NCBI GenBank assembly: GCA_021234155.1
Contig: JAJEKV010000011.1
Coordinates: forward strand, 12,625,255 to 12,689,254
DNA length: 64,000 bases
Reading direction: 5' to 3'
Source of the DNA: Isoetes taiwanensis
Taxonomy: Eukaryota > Streptophyta > Lycopodiopsida > Isoetales > Isoetaceae
Shown: positions 33,571-45,574 of the stretch, in pieces
How the letters are laid out: every line of letters starts with the position of its first letter
Numbering within the stretch: position 1 is the first letter of the stretch
Translations under genes and position numbers: made by a program
The notes under the pieces: model-generated
What the model was told of the DNA's origin: nothing
Seen by the model: the letters and a program-made list of their open reading frames with translations, nothing else
Databases searched by the model: none

Positions 33571-36500
33571 AACACTTTTCTATTATGTACAAAATTGCCC
33601 AAGGCTACAATTATTTGTGGGATTTTTCACCGAACAGTCTAAACTAAACAAAAATTGGGAAAACCCCTATCATGTTGCTACTCGCCCTTTACTCGGGGCA
33701 CTCCACCGGAGGATGCGGAAGCCCCACAATGCGACCACTCCACTGAGCGATCACCTCCGGGCGATCGGGTTTATCTCGGGTTGTGACGCTTACTCCAACC
33801 AGGATCCATAGGGATCGGCGATTCCTGACGCCACCGTCGGCGTCGTCCATCTTGCATGTAATCCGGTCGCGAGCTCGCCGGACCGGGCCATTATCGAAAT
33901 TCTCCATCTTCACGAATTTTGGTTCTTCTCGGCGAACCCAACTTCAATTTATAGGCGAATACCAACCCTAGCAAATGTTCACGGCAGGTCACCTCCGCGA
34001 ATATTAAAGTAATCATTCCCCCACCCATATTTTTTGTACCGCAAACTTTTCGACTCCTCTTTTAATATTCGACAAGCCGGCCCGGTTAATACCGGCCCCG
34101 CCATTAAAGTTTTATTCTCCGCCGGGAACTCTCACGATCTTAGTGCGAAGGTCGTCTCTTGAGATTCTCAATCGCCACGATCTTTAAACACGTGTCCCCG
34201 ACTCAAAAAAAAAAACCCTTCCCAACCGTCACTTCCCTCCCCTCACTTTTCACTCATACTCCACTCCGCCCTTCCGACCGTACTCCGGCGACCTCGACCT
34301 TCAAGATGGCTTCTACCTCCAAGAACTCAACACTCAACGCCGGGACGCACCAATGGATCCAAATGCATTCGAAAATATCAAGTTCGTTTCTTCATCCGCA
34401 CCGGCTCCCCACATCCGCATCACCTATAACCTCCGGTGAGTTCCGGATTGTTTCATTTTTCGCAACAGAACTCCGGCCCCAACAAGAACAAATTACACAA
34501 TTTGTGGCTAACCGGGTGAAGGCGAAGATGGATATGCCTCCCAAGTCGATGGAAACCCTATACCCTAAACCCTCAAACCATAGCCTCTCGCTTTTCTCTA
34601 CCCAATCCGCCCAATGCCTTGTCTTACCTTGACATTGGTAAATATGATATTTCCAAATTCTGCTCTATTCCTTATAATCTTTGCACAAACCAAGTCATCC
34701 ACCTTTCCAAAGCAACATGATGCCTTTACCAAGTTTCTTTGGAGGAAATTTTTGGGTTACTCCATGAAGAATACCTCTATTAACGATGTTTTCTACCATC
34801 CGTGCTATATCCTCACCAACACCATTTGGAACAATCAATTGGACTCAACTCCTGTGATCGAGATTTCAACAGAACTTGATGATTTCGTAAAAAATCCTAA
34901 TTCTTCCTCGACCGCCCCATGGGAGCCCACTTCCGTGCTTTCATTAATCATCGACCCCACGCGCCATCATGCCCCCTTCTCCACCAAGCCAACATCCTGA
35001 CCTTATTGATGCTTTGAAAGGTCTTCAACCAAACTCTCCTCCTTCGGCAAGACCATCAATCTCGGCAGACCAACTCCGCATGTGAAAAATTTCACAACCA
35101 CCGCCTCCACCTCCTACTCAACAAAGACCAAAAAAACAACAAAGAAGAAAGACAACAAAACTCCCATTGATCTCACGAGTACTCACAAGGACACTCACAG
35201 CAATGACCAAGGATCTATAAACAAGGGTGACAGATCAAAGCCATCCCATCCACCTCCTCACACCGTGGATACCTACAAAGGAAGCTGTCCTCACCGCCTT
35301 GATGCCCTCCGTGACCATCACTGAACTTCATAGCAGCCACCAGGGCACGACACGAGTCCGTGGACCAACTCAAGCCAAGTCATCACACTCAAGATCGATT
35401 TGGCCGACCGTGAGGCCCGGAGAAGAAGCCTTGCACAATCAATTCATGATCCATCGAGAAACCCTTCATCAATCCCAAAGAAATTGTCAAGGAACTCAAG
35501 GAGTCCCTCCAACAAAACGACACCAAGTACACTGATCTTGAGACACGCTACAACAATGCAGTCGCCACCAATAATGCTACTCGACCGAGAACAAAGACAC
35601 TGTGACAAATTAACTTGATACTTGAGTCCAAGGTCACGACTTTGAAAACCACCTTGCGTAATAAGGATGCTCACATCGCATCTCTCCAAGGCAAGTTAGA
35701 CCAGCTCACGGCAAAACCACGATCACGGATGCTCTTGAAATAGCTGCCTCAAAACAAACTTGCAAGCCACTCAGACTTCAAGCTCCTCGATTCCCAACTT
35801 CTCCGAGCAAATTGAGGACACCTCACACGCAAAGTCACCCTTGGGCGAGTCTCGGTCTCAGAGCAACAAGATATCATTACGGATTACAAGATGCGGCTTC
35901 CATATGGCTGGCGGGCGGCCGGATGATGCGAAGAAAAGCGGAACAAACCTATCGACTTGCTACGCTATTCCCTGGACTATCCGCCAGCCCGGTTACCATG
36001 ACTATGTGCAAGCAAGGAAAAACACTTTTCTTTTATTCGGGCCGAGAAACAAGGGTGATACCACAAGTCCCCGGATCAGAGCCGATATCGAGCGACAATG
36101 GCCCTTCATGTAATCGCGGCCAGAGGCACACTTTGTGCTCTGCGTCCAATTTTGATATCCTCTGGGTTGCGGATCTACGACCATTTCGCTCTGAAGCACC
36201 ATAGCCCCCGGCTTATGTCATGCACGACTTCACTGGCACATGTTACCGTGGCTCATCCGATAAACGCACCGAGAACTTTAAAGGAGATACACAAATGCGT
36301 GTTCTTTTGACCAAGAAGAACAAGTACCTCCAAGACACAAAATTTCCGCAAACCGTTACCTCGGAATACATGCCTCTTCTACGAAAGAAGTGGAGCTATG
36401 GCTAGCTGAACTTGGCACGCCCTTCCGGACACTATACAACTCGGACCAAGAACTTGACCTTGCAGTTGTTCTTACAACATTATGCTTCCTTACTGATGCA

Positions 36501-37490
36501 CCGCTGGAGTGAAGCGAACGTCCTCCCCGATGGAGTGGGACCTCAGACTGCGATGGCATTACATGTACATTCCGGTGCATGGGAGACGGTTACCAAAATG
36601 GCTACCCGAGAAGATATTATTGGAATTCCAAGAATGATGCGGGATGACCGGCACCAACCCCCAAACAACAGGAAAGTACACTAGCAAGCTTTGGATGCCC
36701 ACCTCACGATCAAGGTCAATTCCCCAAAGATGGAGACAAGAATTGACTCAAGTCAAAGAACATGCGATTGGACACCCACGGCAATTGCAGCGGAAAAAGC
36801 GTTGGGACCCACGCTTCATCCGGAGCAGACGCAAATGGCGTGAGGATGAAACTTTGGACAACACCAACAACCGGATATACATGCCCAATGCGTGTTCGTG
36901 GAAGACCGCCCGAATGCAATTTCTGGTCTTGTAACCTTCCTTGCCAAGGCCAAAACTTCAGCTGATCCATCGTATTTTGACAAGCAAGTGCAATGCAAAG
37001 ACTCATGACCATACTCCGAGTATCGCGAAACGCAAGTGCGGATCCATTTTGCAACCCCAATGCAAATGCCGGAAAGTTCGGGTTGGACCTTGTCTTATAC
37101 ATGGAGATCACAAATCTTCCATCTCGAGATCCACGCCACCGAGAACATGATTTCAAGGCTTTCTCATGCAGTATAAGGATATACCACATGCGGGGCCCCC
37201 TTGTATACGTGTTTGAATTTTTCAAAACCCCTTCCACCCACATACAAAGCAAATCCCCCAAAAGCTCAAGAACAAACCCTTTCGGTCACTCACATGTTTT
37301 GTAAGGTGAACCCCTTGCTTTCTCATAGAGAGCCAATGTTTGGCATCCACTCAAGCAAATCTGGAAAGAGACTAACAACACTCGGTGAATACAGTAAGCT
37401 GAGCCTCCCTCATCTCTATGTTCAAGATCAGAAAGAGGAACGAGGATTCCCACCCCGAATTCATGCCCCTTTTCTAGCCAATAAGTGTAG
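33571..37490 (+). other. Post-pol region with broken unrecognised ORF(s)
   Basis: About 3.9 kb between integrase and the polypurine tract. Coding-like text on the plus strand starts near ATG 34306 (MASTSKNSTLN) and continues through LWRKFLGYSMKNTSINDVFY (34735-34790), a Lys/Thr-rich stretch near 35110, HMAGGRPDDAKKSG (35905), ELWLAELGTPFRTLYNSDQE (36402) and PLVYVFEFFKTPSTHIQ (37198). Many shifts are needed. The position is that of the env-like or accessory ORF of Athila/Tat elements. I see no signal peptide or clear membrane segment, so I do not call it env. Confidence 0.5.
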
Positions 37491-37491
37491 T

Positions 37492-37504
37492 TTGGTAGGG
37501 GGAG
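37492..37504 (+). other. Polypurine tract
   Basis: TTGGTAGGGGGAG abuts the TGTTAG start of the 3' LTR. Confidence 0.85.
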
Positions 37505-38114
37505 TGTTAGCCCCGTGGCCCCGTATTACCTGTGTCTATACTTGTCGCATGAGGGCGAGGCCCCACCGGCCACCACGGTGTCCAAGAAGAGGAATCCACA
37601 AAGCGCCACGGCGGTCAAAAGCTCCTCCAAGAAGCGTAAGGCCAAAGGTAGGACCCACGGGCCCACTACTTGTCTCATAGCACGGCCGCGACAGCCTCAG
37701 TTCTGTTCGAGTGCCCAAGTAGTGGAGCACGCGTTGTCATGATGAGGATCAGATTCAGGCCCGTAGGCCACTCCGTGTTCCTATATATTGTAGCATTTTT
37801 GCTCCTTCAAAAAAAGGGTTCAGAGTGTTCTTTTGTGTCACTACAGAGCAGACATCTTTGCCGGTCGCTTTGTTAATGCTCTTTTTGAGCCTTCATTGTA
37901 CACTTGTTTTGATCAATGGATTGCCGTGTTCTCCACAAGTGTCTTGTGTGTTTCATTGTGTATTGCAATTGCTGTTTTATCTGAGTTTTTCTTGTTCTTT
38001 CCTCTGTTAGCAAAAATCCCGCGTGACAAGAGTGTCTCAGGATTTGCCCTGCCGGACTTCACGGATCTCACAGAGATCTGTCCCTCAGGCGATCCCGAGC
38101 CCGGACCCCAAACA
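37505..38114 (+). repeat. 3' LTR of the Tat/Athila-like element
   Basis: 610 bp, matching 27069-27681. Differences between the two cluster at CG, CAG, CTG and CCGG-like positions. Confidence 0.92.
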
Positions 38115-38119
38115 ATACA
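38115..38119. repeat. Target-site duplication ATACA, right
   Basis: ATACA immediately follows the 3' LTR and matches 27064-27068. Confidence 0.88.
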
Positions 38120-38593
38120 CACACATACAAAAGTCCTCTCCGCAAAAGTCCTCTCCCAAAAGCTCCTGACAATGGAAGGGCATCTTCCATTCCGAAACTG
38201 TGAATTGGCTTCGCGAATGAAATTAGAATGTCGACATTACCCTATCGACCAAGTTTCATGGGCAGAAGACCTCCATTTCTCCAAGAAATGCCAAAGTAGT
38301 TCATGTCCAACACATTCGTAGTCAATCGGCCTAGGAAGTGGCTGCGAAATACTGCCATGTAGAGCGTTCGTATTTCTTTCGTTGCCAAAACTGACCGTGT
38401 AACTTGATCTCTAGAGTAACTTTGCCATAACAGATGATATAGCAAAGTCAATTGGCATTCTGGAGCCTATACTCCCCGAACGACGAAACACTTGGGCTTC
38501 TACACGGTCGCCTGCAAGACACTTTGTTGTTAGATAAGTTCTCCTGGATCGATCTTGGATTTTTTTGAACCTGTTTGAATCAGGTTTCTGAAA
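38120..38593. other. Flank without a supported gene
   Basis: A short CA-rich start is followed by about 450 bp of ordinary sequence leading into the satellite. No ORF can be supported. Confidence 0.4.
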
Positions 38594-38963
38594 TGGAGCC
38601 ACCTTGACATGTTGGAGCCTAGGTGGCATATTTGAGCCACCTTGCTGTGTGGAGCCTAGATGGCATGTTGGAGCCCACATGGCATGTTTGAGCCACCTTG
38701 GCATGTTGAAGCCTAGGTGGCATGTTGGAGCCCATGTGCCATATTTGAGCTACCTTAGCATGTTGGAGCTTAGGTGGTCTTGGAGCCCGCATGGCATGTT
38801 TGAGTTACCTTGGCATGTTTGAGCCACCTTGACATGTTTGAGCCTAGGTGGCATGTTGGAGCCTAGGTGGCATGTTTGAGCCACCTTGGCATGTTGGAGC
38901 CTAAGTGACATGTTTGAGCCACCTTGGCATGTTTGAGCCCAGGTGTCATGTTGGAGCCTACAC
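38594..38963. repeat. 19-bp satellite array, minor block
   Basis: About 19 monomers of two alternating types, CATGTTGGAGCCTAGGTGG and CATGTTTGAGCCACCTTGG. It is the same repeat as 43160-45450. Confidence 0.93.
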
Positions 38964-41106
38964 AAGGCCCCCAAAAATTAACTTGCAGTCATAATCATGA
39001 TAGAAACCTGTATAAGGGTGGTTTTTAATACATGCAAGCCATAATGTCAATAAAAACTAGATGACTTTCATGGTTTTCTAATATCACTACTAGTTTGATC
39101 ATAGTTCATTCTATGTCTTACACTAGTTTCTTAAAATTAGTACTGGTTTACGAGATGATTTTTAAGCATACATTATCAATATTATAATTAAAGATGATTT
39201 TACATACTAGTTATCACTGTCATATACATATTTTTAACCCAATTTTAATCCTCCCAAGTTTTTGTTATTAGTTCAAAAACCACGTTTGATTTTGAAAGTG
39301 CGTTATGGTTTTTGGCACATGCTTATTTACTATGCTTGTTAGCAGTCTACTATATTGGTTTATGTTGTTGTTTTTTTAATATACTTGTTTCAATCCTTAA
39401 AGCCATTACGTTTTTTATGCATAATTTTTTACAATAACTAGTATTTCCAACTATTATATCTAATTGTGCACTACTTTTAGAGCATGATTATAAATTGCGT
39501 TATGTACATTGACTTATTTAGTGGTTGCATGGTGTGGTCTATGTTTTCTATCTTGTTTTCTACCTAAGTGTGCATTTGTACTTCTTTCTTGCCAATGTAT
39601 TCTGAGTGGTATACTATTCAGTATCCATACAATATGCACATTTTGTCTGAAAGAGGATTTGGATTATTCTCTAGAGGTATGGTGTAGAGCATCATTGTCA
39701 AGGGTTCTCCTATAGAAACAATGACAAATCCTTCAGCTACTAATAATGTATCATTCTAGCTAAAGTTGAGGGTATAACTCACTTGTGATAAGGGATATTA
39801 ATGTCCTAATGTAAAACTCTAAATAAGTCAAGCATGTTCCTAAGACTTTTATTCCTTACAATAAACAATGTTCAATTTTAGATGTATGGATATGGAAATA
39901 ATGTGGTAAATCAATGATACATTTCTCCATCCTCATTTCCATCTAACCTTATTTTAGAAGCCCGTACCACTTAGCCAAGCTGAAATTTTAAAATGTCAAG
40001 AAAGTACAAGATCCTTTTTTAATCCATTGTTAATCATAGCAGTTCTTATTTATCCTCTCAGATCCAGTTAGACCGCCAAGAAATCATCTGCCTCCCATGA
40101 TTTTTATTTATTTATTTATTTTTACATTGTTTCACTCGGCCAATTGATAACGGCCTATATTTTAGCCAGCACAAGTTTCAACATTTATATGATATTTCTC
40201 ACGAAATCACTAGTCCAAATAGTCATGAGTGTTCATTCATCAAAAAAATTTCATTGTGTCAAATATTCATGATGGTGCATTCATTAATCTCAAGTCTAGA
40301 ATATTGCATCATGAATATATTAACTCTCTCAAACCATTAGAAATACAAGCAATTCAATGTAGTGGCGACAACTCACAAGTTTTTTTTTTCAAACATGAGA
40401 AATATGAGCCGTTTAATATAGTGGCGACACAATCGACATTCAAGAACATTATCGATGAAGCAATGGTAACAAGTATTGAAATTCAATGTCATTCAAACGG
40501 TAGCTCATCTCCCAAGGAACATCTCCGAAGAGAGAAAAAATGGCCATCCACCGCAAGGATGTGTCAAACCTTAAATTTTCCCCTTTTCAACGTAGGGGCA
40601 CGAGGGGGAAATGAAGTGTTCATCCAGTTCGCTACTCTAGCAAGCTCGGAATGTGGTTTTGAATTTGCACATGAGTTTGTAGCATCCAATTTACTCTAAG
40701 GACCAACCGGGGGCATTTGTTTTCCTCCTCTTTGAACCCTAGATGAAACCCTGTAAGCAAGCTTTCGGGCACTTCAGAGCTAGGGAGAGCTGCCAAAACC
40801 TAAGCCCTACATATTTCGTAGGGTTTAAGTATCGGGGCACCAATACTGTTCCATATGCTAATCCCACCGTTCAAGCGGAATGTGGTTTTGAGTTCGCGCA
40901 TGATGACCAACTAATATGACCAATGAGCAATCCGGGCTTTTGATGGATCTTCTACTCCGCAAACATGTGTCATAGGGTAATTCTATCCTTCTAGATGCAA
41001 TCACGCAATCGAACCATTGTTCCATACCTTATAGCATGCCCAATCACACGATGTCTAGCTTGTTATGAGGCATCGCGACGGGGCAAGTATGGAACTGGTG
41101 CCCTGG

Positions 41107-41145
41107 AGGGGGGGGGGAGGAGGAGGAGGAGGAAGAAGAGAATAT
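41107..41145. repeat. G-run and GGA-repeat purine tract
   Basis: A G-run followed by repeated GGA triplets and GAAGAAGAG gives an uninterrupted purine strand. It could adopt triplex or G-quadruplex structure. Confidence 0.75.
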
Positions 41146-41358
41146 TCTTTTTGAATCTTCGTATCGTTGAAATTGTGATGGAAAAACTATGCAAGAATAC
41201 AAAAATACAAGTTGGACAACTACATCTTGTTGTACACATGTTGTCATTTGACTTTAAATGCTTTTTGAAAGCTTGTCTCTAAGGGATACCATTTGGCAAA
41301 TGAGCAAGTTGAAAAATAACCATGTACAAGGTTTGGTACGGTTGTTAATATTATATAT

Positions 41359-41452
41359 GGCGGCATGGAATGTGGGAAGCGGATTCCAGGGGCCCCGCGA
41401 CCGGCGGGAGCCGGGAGCGGGTCTGGAATCCGCGACCCACTTCCAGGCCGCC
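41359..41452. repeat. GC-rich inverted repeat (hairpin 1)
   Basis: The arm 41359-41389 pairs with 41423-41452. Both read GGCGGC...GG...GTGGG..GCGGATTCCAG when oriented alike, with an uninterrupted 11-bp core GCGGATTCCAG. The loop is GC-rich. The composition is clearly unlike the A/T-rich surroundings. Confidence 0.8.
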
Positions 41453-41568
41453 ACAACATGGCAACTGGGAAATCTGCTTGATTCTTACCTGCAGGTGACC
41501 GCTTGAGCGGAATTGCTGTGCCGCTTTCCATTCCGGAGGCGGAATCGTCGACCCAGTTGCCATGTTGT
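41453..41568. repeat. Inverted repeat (hairpin 2), perfect 17-bp arms
   Basis: ACAACATGGCAACTGGG at 41453-41469 and its exact reverse complement at 41552-41568 enclose 82 bp. It directly abuts hairpin 1. Confidence 0.85.
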
Positions 41569-42552
41569 TTGCTATAGGACAAAAAATGATGGTAGAGAAA
41601 CAAATACCTATAGCCTACTTGTTATTTTTGTGAAGATATTTCTTAGCATAGAAAAAGCGGAACTATTGCAATGTTGGTGCATGGTGCCGATGGCATCAAA
41701 TACTTCATGTAGTTTAACCAATGTACATTTGGAGCATCCCCTTAAGGATTTTTCTTGTAAGCAATCTTCCCTTATGATTTTTCTCGTTAAGGAGTTTTCT
41801 ATGAAGAAAATATTGTGGCACAGAAATTATAACCGAAGCATTTGGGGCTTTTGGCTTTGGCGCCTAAACGGTCGCCTATGCTCTGATACTGCATGCTGAT
41901 GTCTGGAACACTATGGTTCGTGGCTATACAGCAGATGGTTTATGCACAGGTATAAGTCCCAGGCTACGAAAAAGAGGATTAGAAGGCATTGGATATGCCC
42001 AAAAATAACTGATGAGCATTGGTCTGCTTCAAGAATCGGCTGCTACAGAATCAGGTATTTCAAAATAGCTTTAATTTGCCCTGAGTTGTATAAAGCTTTG
42101 AATACATAGTTTCTACCTGCAAAAATGGCCTGAGCTTGTTGCTTGTAAAAAGGGCTTGTGCATGTTGCCTTAATCGTAATGCAAAGGAGGCATTTGCAAA
42201 ATCGTTTTTGCAAAAGAGGCATTTATAGAATCGTTTTATGTGCTCAACAGATGTACTTGGCCTCATGCTGTATATAGATTTCAAGGCAGAGATTGTTATT
42301 TGGGTTTTTCTCTACTCTTTGTTGGCGCCTAAACGGCCTGCAGCATTACATTTGTTCCTTAGCAAAAAATACAAGGATCAAGTGCAGGATCATAATATGG
42401 GTGTTTGGATCTTTGTGTTTTGAACTGTTGGCATCATTGGGATTTAGTAGCTGGTTCTACAATGTCTAGAGAGATATTCCAACAAAGAAATTTGAAGGAT
42501 ACTATTATGCAAGGACCAAATGGTGATGATTCAAAACAAAATGCTGTGATAG

Positions 42553-42962
42553 ATGAGCTTCCAAACAGGTTTGCTCGTTTATATTTTTATGCATTGCTTG
42601 TGAATCTAATTGAAAGAAATAGACTGCTTTGTTGCTTATAGAAAACTGTGGTCTCTGTCTAATGCAGCAAATCTAAAGCCATCGAGTGCTGCTAGGTTTG
42701 GCATCATAGCCATCTTACTTGGAGCTATTATTTCGAGTTTAGCTGCATCTATCAAATTAGTTCCCAGGTAAATTTCAGATTCTCTTACACCTCATTTATT
42801 TAAGAGTTGTACTACTTGCCTTCTGCTTCAACTTTTCAAGCTAATTTTATTTGTTTCAGAGCACTTTGTGTTATCCCTGGTATTGTTGGTGCTGCTTCTA
42901 TCCTGCTTGGATTAGGGACACTTGTAAGATCTAAGAAAGCAGAACCAGTTGGAGACCAATAA
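42553..42962 (+). CDS. Small three-exon gene, 72-residue protein with two membrane segments
   Basis: Exons 42553-42568, 42668-42767 and 42860-42962 are separated by introns of 99 and 92 bp with GT donors and CAG acceptors (AATGCAG and TTGTTTCAG). The joined length is 219 bases, exactly 73 codons including TAA, and both junctions fall inside codons without a shift. The protein starts MSFQTANLKPSSAAR, then has a hydrophobic segment (FGIIAILLGAIISSLAASI), a short KLVPR loop, a second hydrophobic segment (ALCVIPGIVGAASILLGLGT) and a Lys-rich hydrophilic end RSKKAEPVGDQ. This is the topology of a small organelle or ER membrane subunit. I do not recognise the family. An alternative upstream frame (MSREIFQQRN, from about 42462) does not fit the exon phase, so exon 1 could instead belong to a longer gene. 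Confidence in the splicing is good, but the start is less certain. Confidence 0.6.
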
Positions 42963-43159
42963 GGTAGCTAAGTAATATAGCAGATTTATAACTGTGTTGT
43001 AAAAATAAACTTGTTTGTATGGTATTAGCTTTCTCACTAGAGCAGGATATTTGAACCAAAGCTTTCTGCAGATGGGAGAAAGCACCCTTTTGTATGGCTC
43101 ACTAAGTGGATTGAATAAAGAATGTTTTTTTGGGTTCTTATTTTGGCTGTAAATATCAT

Positions 43160-45450
43160 GGGCATGTTTGAGGCACCTTGGCATGTTGGAGCCTAGGTGG
43201 CATGTTGGAGCCCACGTGGAATGTTTGAGCCACCTTGGCATGTTGGAGCCTAGGTGGCATGTTGGAGTCTGCGTGGCATGTTTGAGTCACCTTGGCATGT
43301 TTGAGCCTAGGTGGCATGTTGGAGCCTAGGTGGCATTTTTGAGCGCCTTGGCATGTTTGAGCCACATTGGCATGTTGGAGCCTGGTGTCATATTTGAGAC
43401 TAGGTGGCATGTTTGAGCCAACCTTGGCATGTTGGAGCCAAGGTGGCATATTGGAGTCTACGTGGCATGTTTGAGCCACGTTGGCATGTTTGAGCCTCGG
43501 TGGCATGTTGGAGTCTATGTGCATGTTTGAGCCACCTTGGCATGTTGGAGCGTAGATGGCATGTTGGAAACCATGTGCCACATTTGAGCCACCTTGGCAT
43601 GTTTGAGCTTAGGTGGCATGTTGGAGCACCCACCTTGGCATGTTTCAGCCTAGGTGGCATATTGGAGTCTAGCTGGCATATTTGAGCCACCTTGGCATGT
43701 TGGAGCCTAAATGGCCTTGGAGCCCGCATGGCATGTTTGAACCACCTTGGCATGTTGGAACCTAGGTGGCATGTCTTGGTGTGTTGGAGCCTAGGTGGCA
43801 TGTTGGAGCCCATGTGGCATGTTTGAGCCACCTTGGCATGTTGGAGCCTAGGTGGCATGTTGGAGCCTGTTTGGCATGTTTGAGCCACCTTGGCATGTTT
43901 GAGTCTAGGTGGCATGTTGGAGCTTAGGTGGCCCGCGTGGCATGTTGGAGCCACCTTGGCATGTTGAAGCCTAGGTGGCATGTTTGAGCCACCTTGGCAC
44001 GTTTGACCCTAGGTGGCATGTTGGAGCCTAGGTGGCATGTTTGAGCCACCTTGGCATGTTTGAGCCTAGGTTGCATGTTGGAGCCCACGTGTCATATTTG
44101 AGCCACCTTGGCATATTTGAGCCTAGGTGGCATGTTGGAGCCTAGGTGGCATGTTGGAGCCAAGGTGGCATGTTGGAGCCCACGTGGCATGTTTGAGCCA
44201 CCTTGGCATGTTAGAGCCTAGGTGGCATGTTGTAGCCCACATGGCATCTTCGAGCTTAGGTGGCATGTTGGAGCCTAGGTGGCATGTTTGAGCCACCTTG
44301 GTGTGTTGGAGCCCACGTGGCATATTTGAGCCACCTTGGCATCTTGGAGCCTACGTGGCATGTCTGAGCCACCTTGGCATGTTTGTGCCTAGGTGGCATG
44401 TTGGAGCCTAGGTGGCACATTTGAGCCACCTTGGCATGTTGGAGCCTAGGTGGCATGTTGTGAGCCACCTTGGCTTGTTGGAGCCTAGGTGGCATGTTGG
44501 AGCCCGCGTGGCATGTTTGAGATACCTTGGCATGTTTGAGCCTAGGTTGCATGTTGGAGCCTAGGTGGCATTTTGAGCCAACCTTGGCATGTTGGAGCCA
44601 AGGTGGCATGTTGGAGCCCACGTGGAATGTTTCAGCCACTTGGCATGTTGGAGCCTAGGTGGCATGTTGTAGCCCACGTGGCATCTTTGAGCCAACGTGG
44701 CATGTTGTAGCCAACGTGGCATGTTGGAGCCTAGGTGGCATGTTGGAGTCATGTTTGAGCCACCTTGGCATGTTTGTGCCTAGGTGGCATGTTGGAGCCT
44801 AGGTGGCACATTTGAGCCACCTTGGCATGTTTGAGCCACCTTGGCATGTTGGAGCCTAGGTGGCATGTTGGAGTCTGCGTGCCTAGGTGGCATGTTGGAG
44901 CTTAGGTGGCACATTTGAGCCACCTTGGCATGTTGGAGCCTAGGTGGCATGTTGTGAGCCACCTTGGCTTGTTGGAGCCTAAGTGGCATGTTGTGAACCA
45001 CCTTGGCTTGTTGGAGCCTAGGTGGCATGTTGGAGCCCGCGTGGCATGTTTGAGCTACCTTGGCATGTTTGAGCCTAGGTGGCATTTTGGAGCCTAGGTG
45101 ACATGTTTGAGCCACCTTCGCATGTTGAAGCCTAGGTGGCATGTTGGAGCCCAAGTGGCATGTTGGAGCCCACGTGACATGTTGGAGCCCACGTGGCATG
45201 TTTGAGCCACCTTGGCATGTTGGAGTCTAGGTGGCATGTTGGAGCCCATGTGGCACATTGGAGCCCACGTGGCATGTTTGAGCCACCTTGGCATGTTGGA
45301 GTCTAGGTGGCATGTTGGATCCTACGTGGCATGTTTGCGCCACCTTGGCATGTTGAAGCCTAGGTGGCATGTTGTAGCCCACGTGGCATACTTGAGCCAC
45401 CTTGTTAAAGCCCACGTGGCATGTTAGAGTGGGTGTGGCATGTTTGAGTC
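43160..45450. repeat. 19-bp satellite array, major block (~120 monomers)
   Basis: Alternating monomers CATGTTGGAGCCTAGGTGG (A) and CATGTTTGAGCCACCTTGG (B), with point variants and occasional indels. The A-B junction GCCTAGGTGGC-ATGTTTGA-GCCACCTTGGC is an imperfect 11-bp hairpin with an 8-base loop. The monomer length is not a multiple of 3 and has no stop on the minus strand in any frame. Three monomers therefore encode a 19-residue repeat (QHAKVAQTCHVGSNMPPRL), giving open frames up to 193 codons. I regard these as by-products, not genes. Confidence 0.93.
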
Positions 45451-45574
45451 TAAGAAATGCCTATATGATGCCAAACCAGTGTCTATCTTTGGTTCTTAAT
45501 TATCAATCATCTTCTACAAGTTGCCAAGTGATGGATGTCTTCAAGTTTCACGCTCTACAAGGCCACAGCCCCCA

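Larger units (their letters stand above)
27069..38114 (+). mobile_element. Complete but decayed Ty3/gypsy retrotransposon, Tat/Athila-like, 11.0 kb
   Basis: LTRs of 613 and 610 bp start TGTTAGCC and end CCAAACA, and are flanked by the 5-bp duplication ATACA. Gag with two zinc knuckles, protease, RT, RNase H and integrase follow in Ty3/gypsy order. The GPY/F-type end of integrase (MVGPYKISEIPHPEF) is present and there is no chromodomain. A long extra region (33570-37490) separates pol from the 3' LTR, as in Tat/Athila/Ogre-type plant elements. Every ORF is broken, so it is not autonomous now. Confidence 0.92.
38964..42552. other. A/T-rich spacer between satellite blocks
   Basis: 38964-40228 is A/T-rich without a gene. 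A 156-codon ORF at 40229-40699 is unrecognised and low-confidence; its end (ECGFEFAHE) is echoed at about 40878-40900, a small internal repeat. A purine tract with a G-run and GGA repeats lies at 41107-41145. Two hairpins at 41359-41568 are listed separately. The remainder up to 42552 holds only short ORFs. Confidence 0.4.

Noticed and set aside
34306-37300. An env gene in the Tat/Athila-like element
   Set aside because: The position fits, but no signal peptide, membrane anchor or processing site can be seen in the broken frames.
42462-42568. MSREIFQQRN frame as exon 1 of the small membrane-protein gene
   Set aside because: Its phase at the donor (two bases over) does not match the acceptor exon, while the ATG at 42553 joins without a shift.
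43156-45294. Long minus-strand ORFs (up to 193 codons) in the satellite
   Set aside because: They arise because a stop-free 19-bp monomer is open in all three frames. There is no start context, no conserved length and the same text repeats from monomer to monomer.
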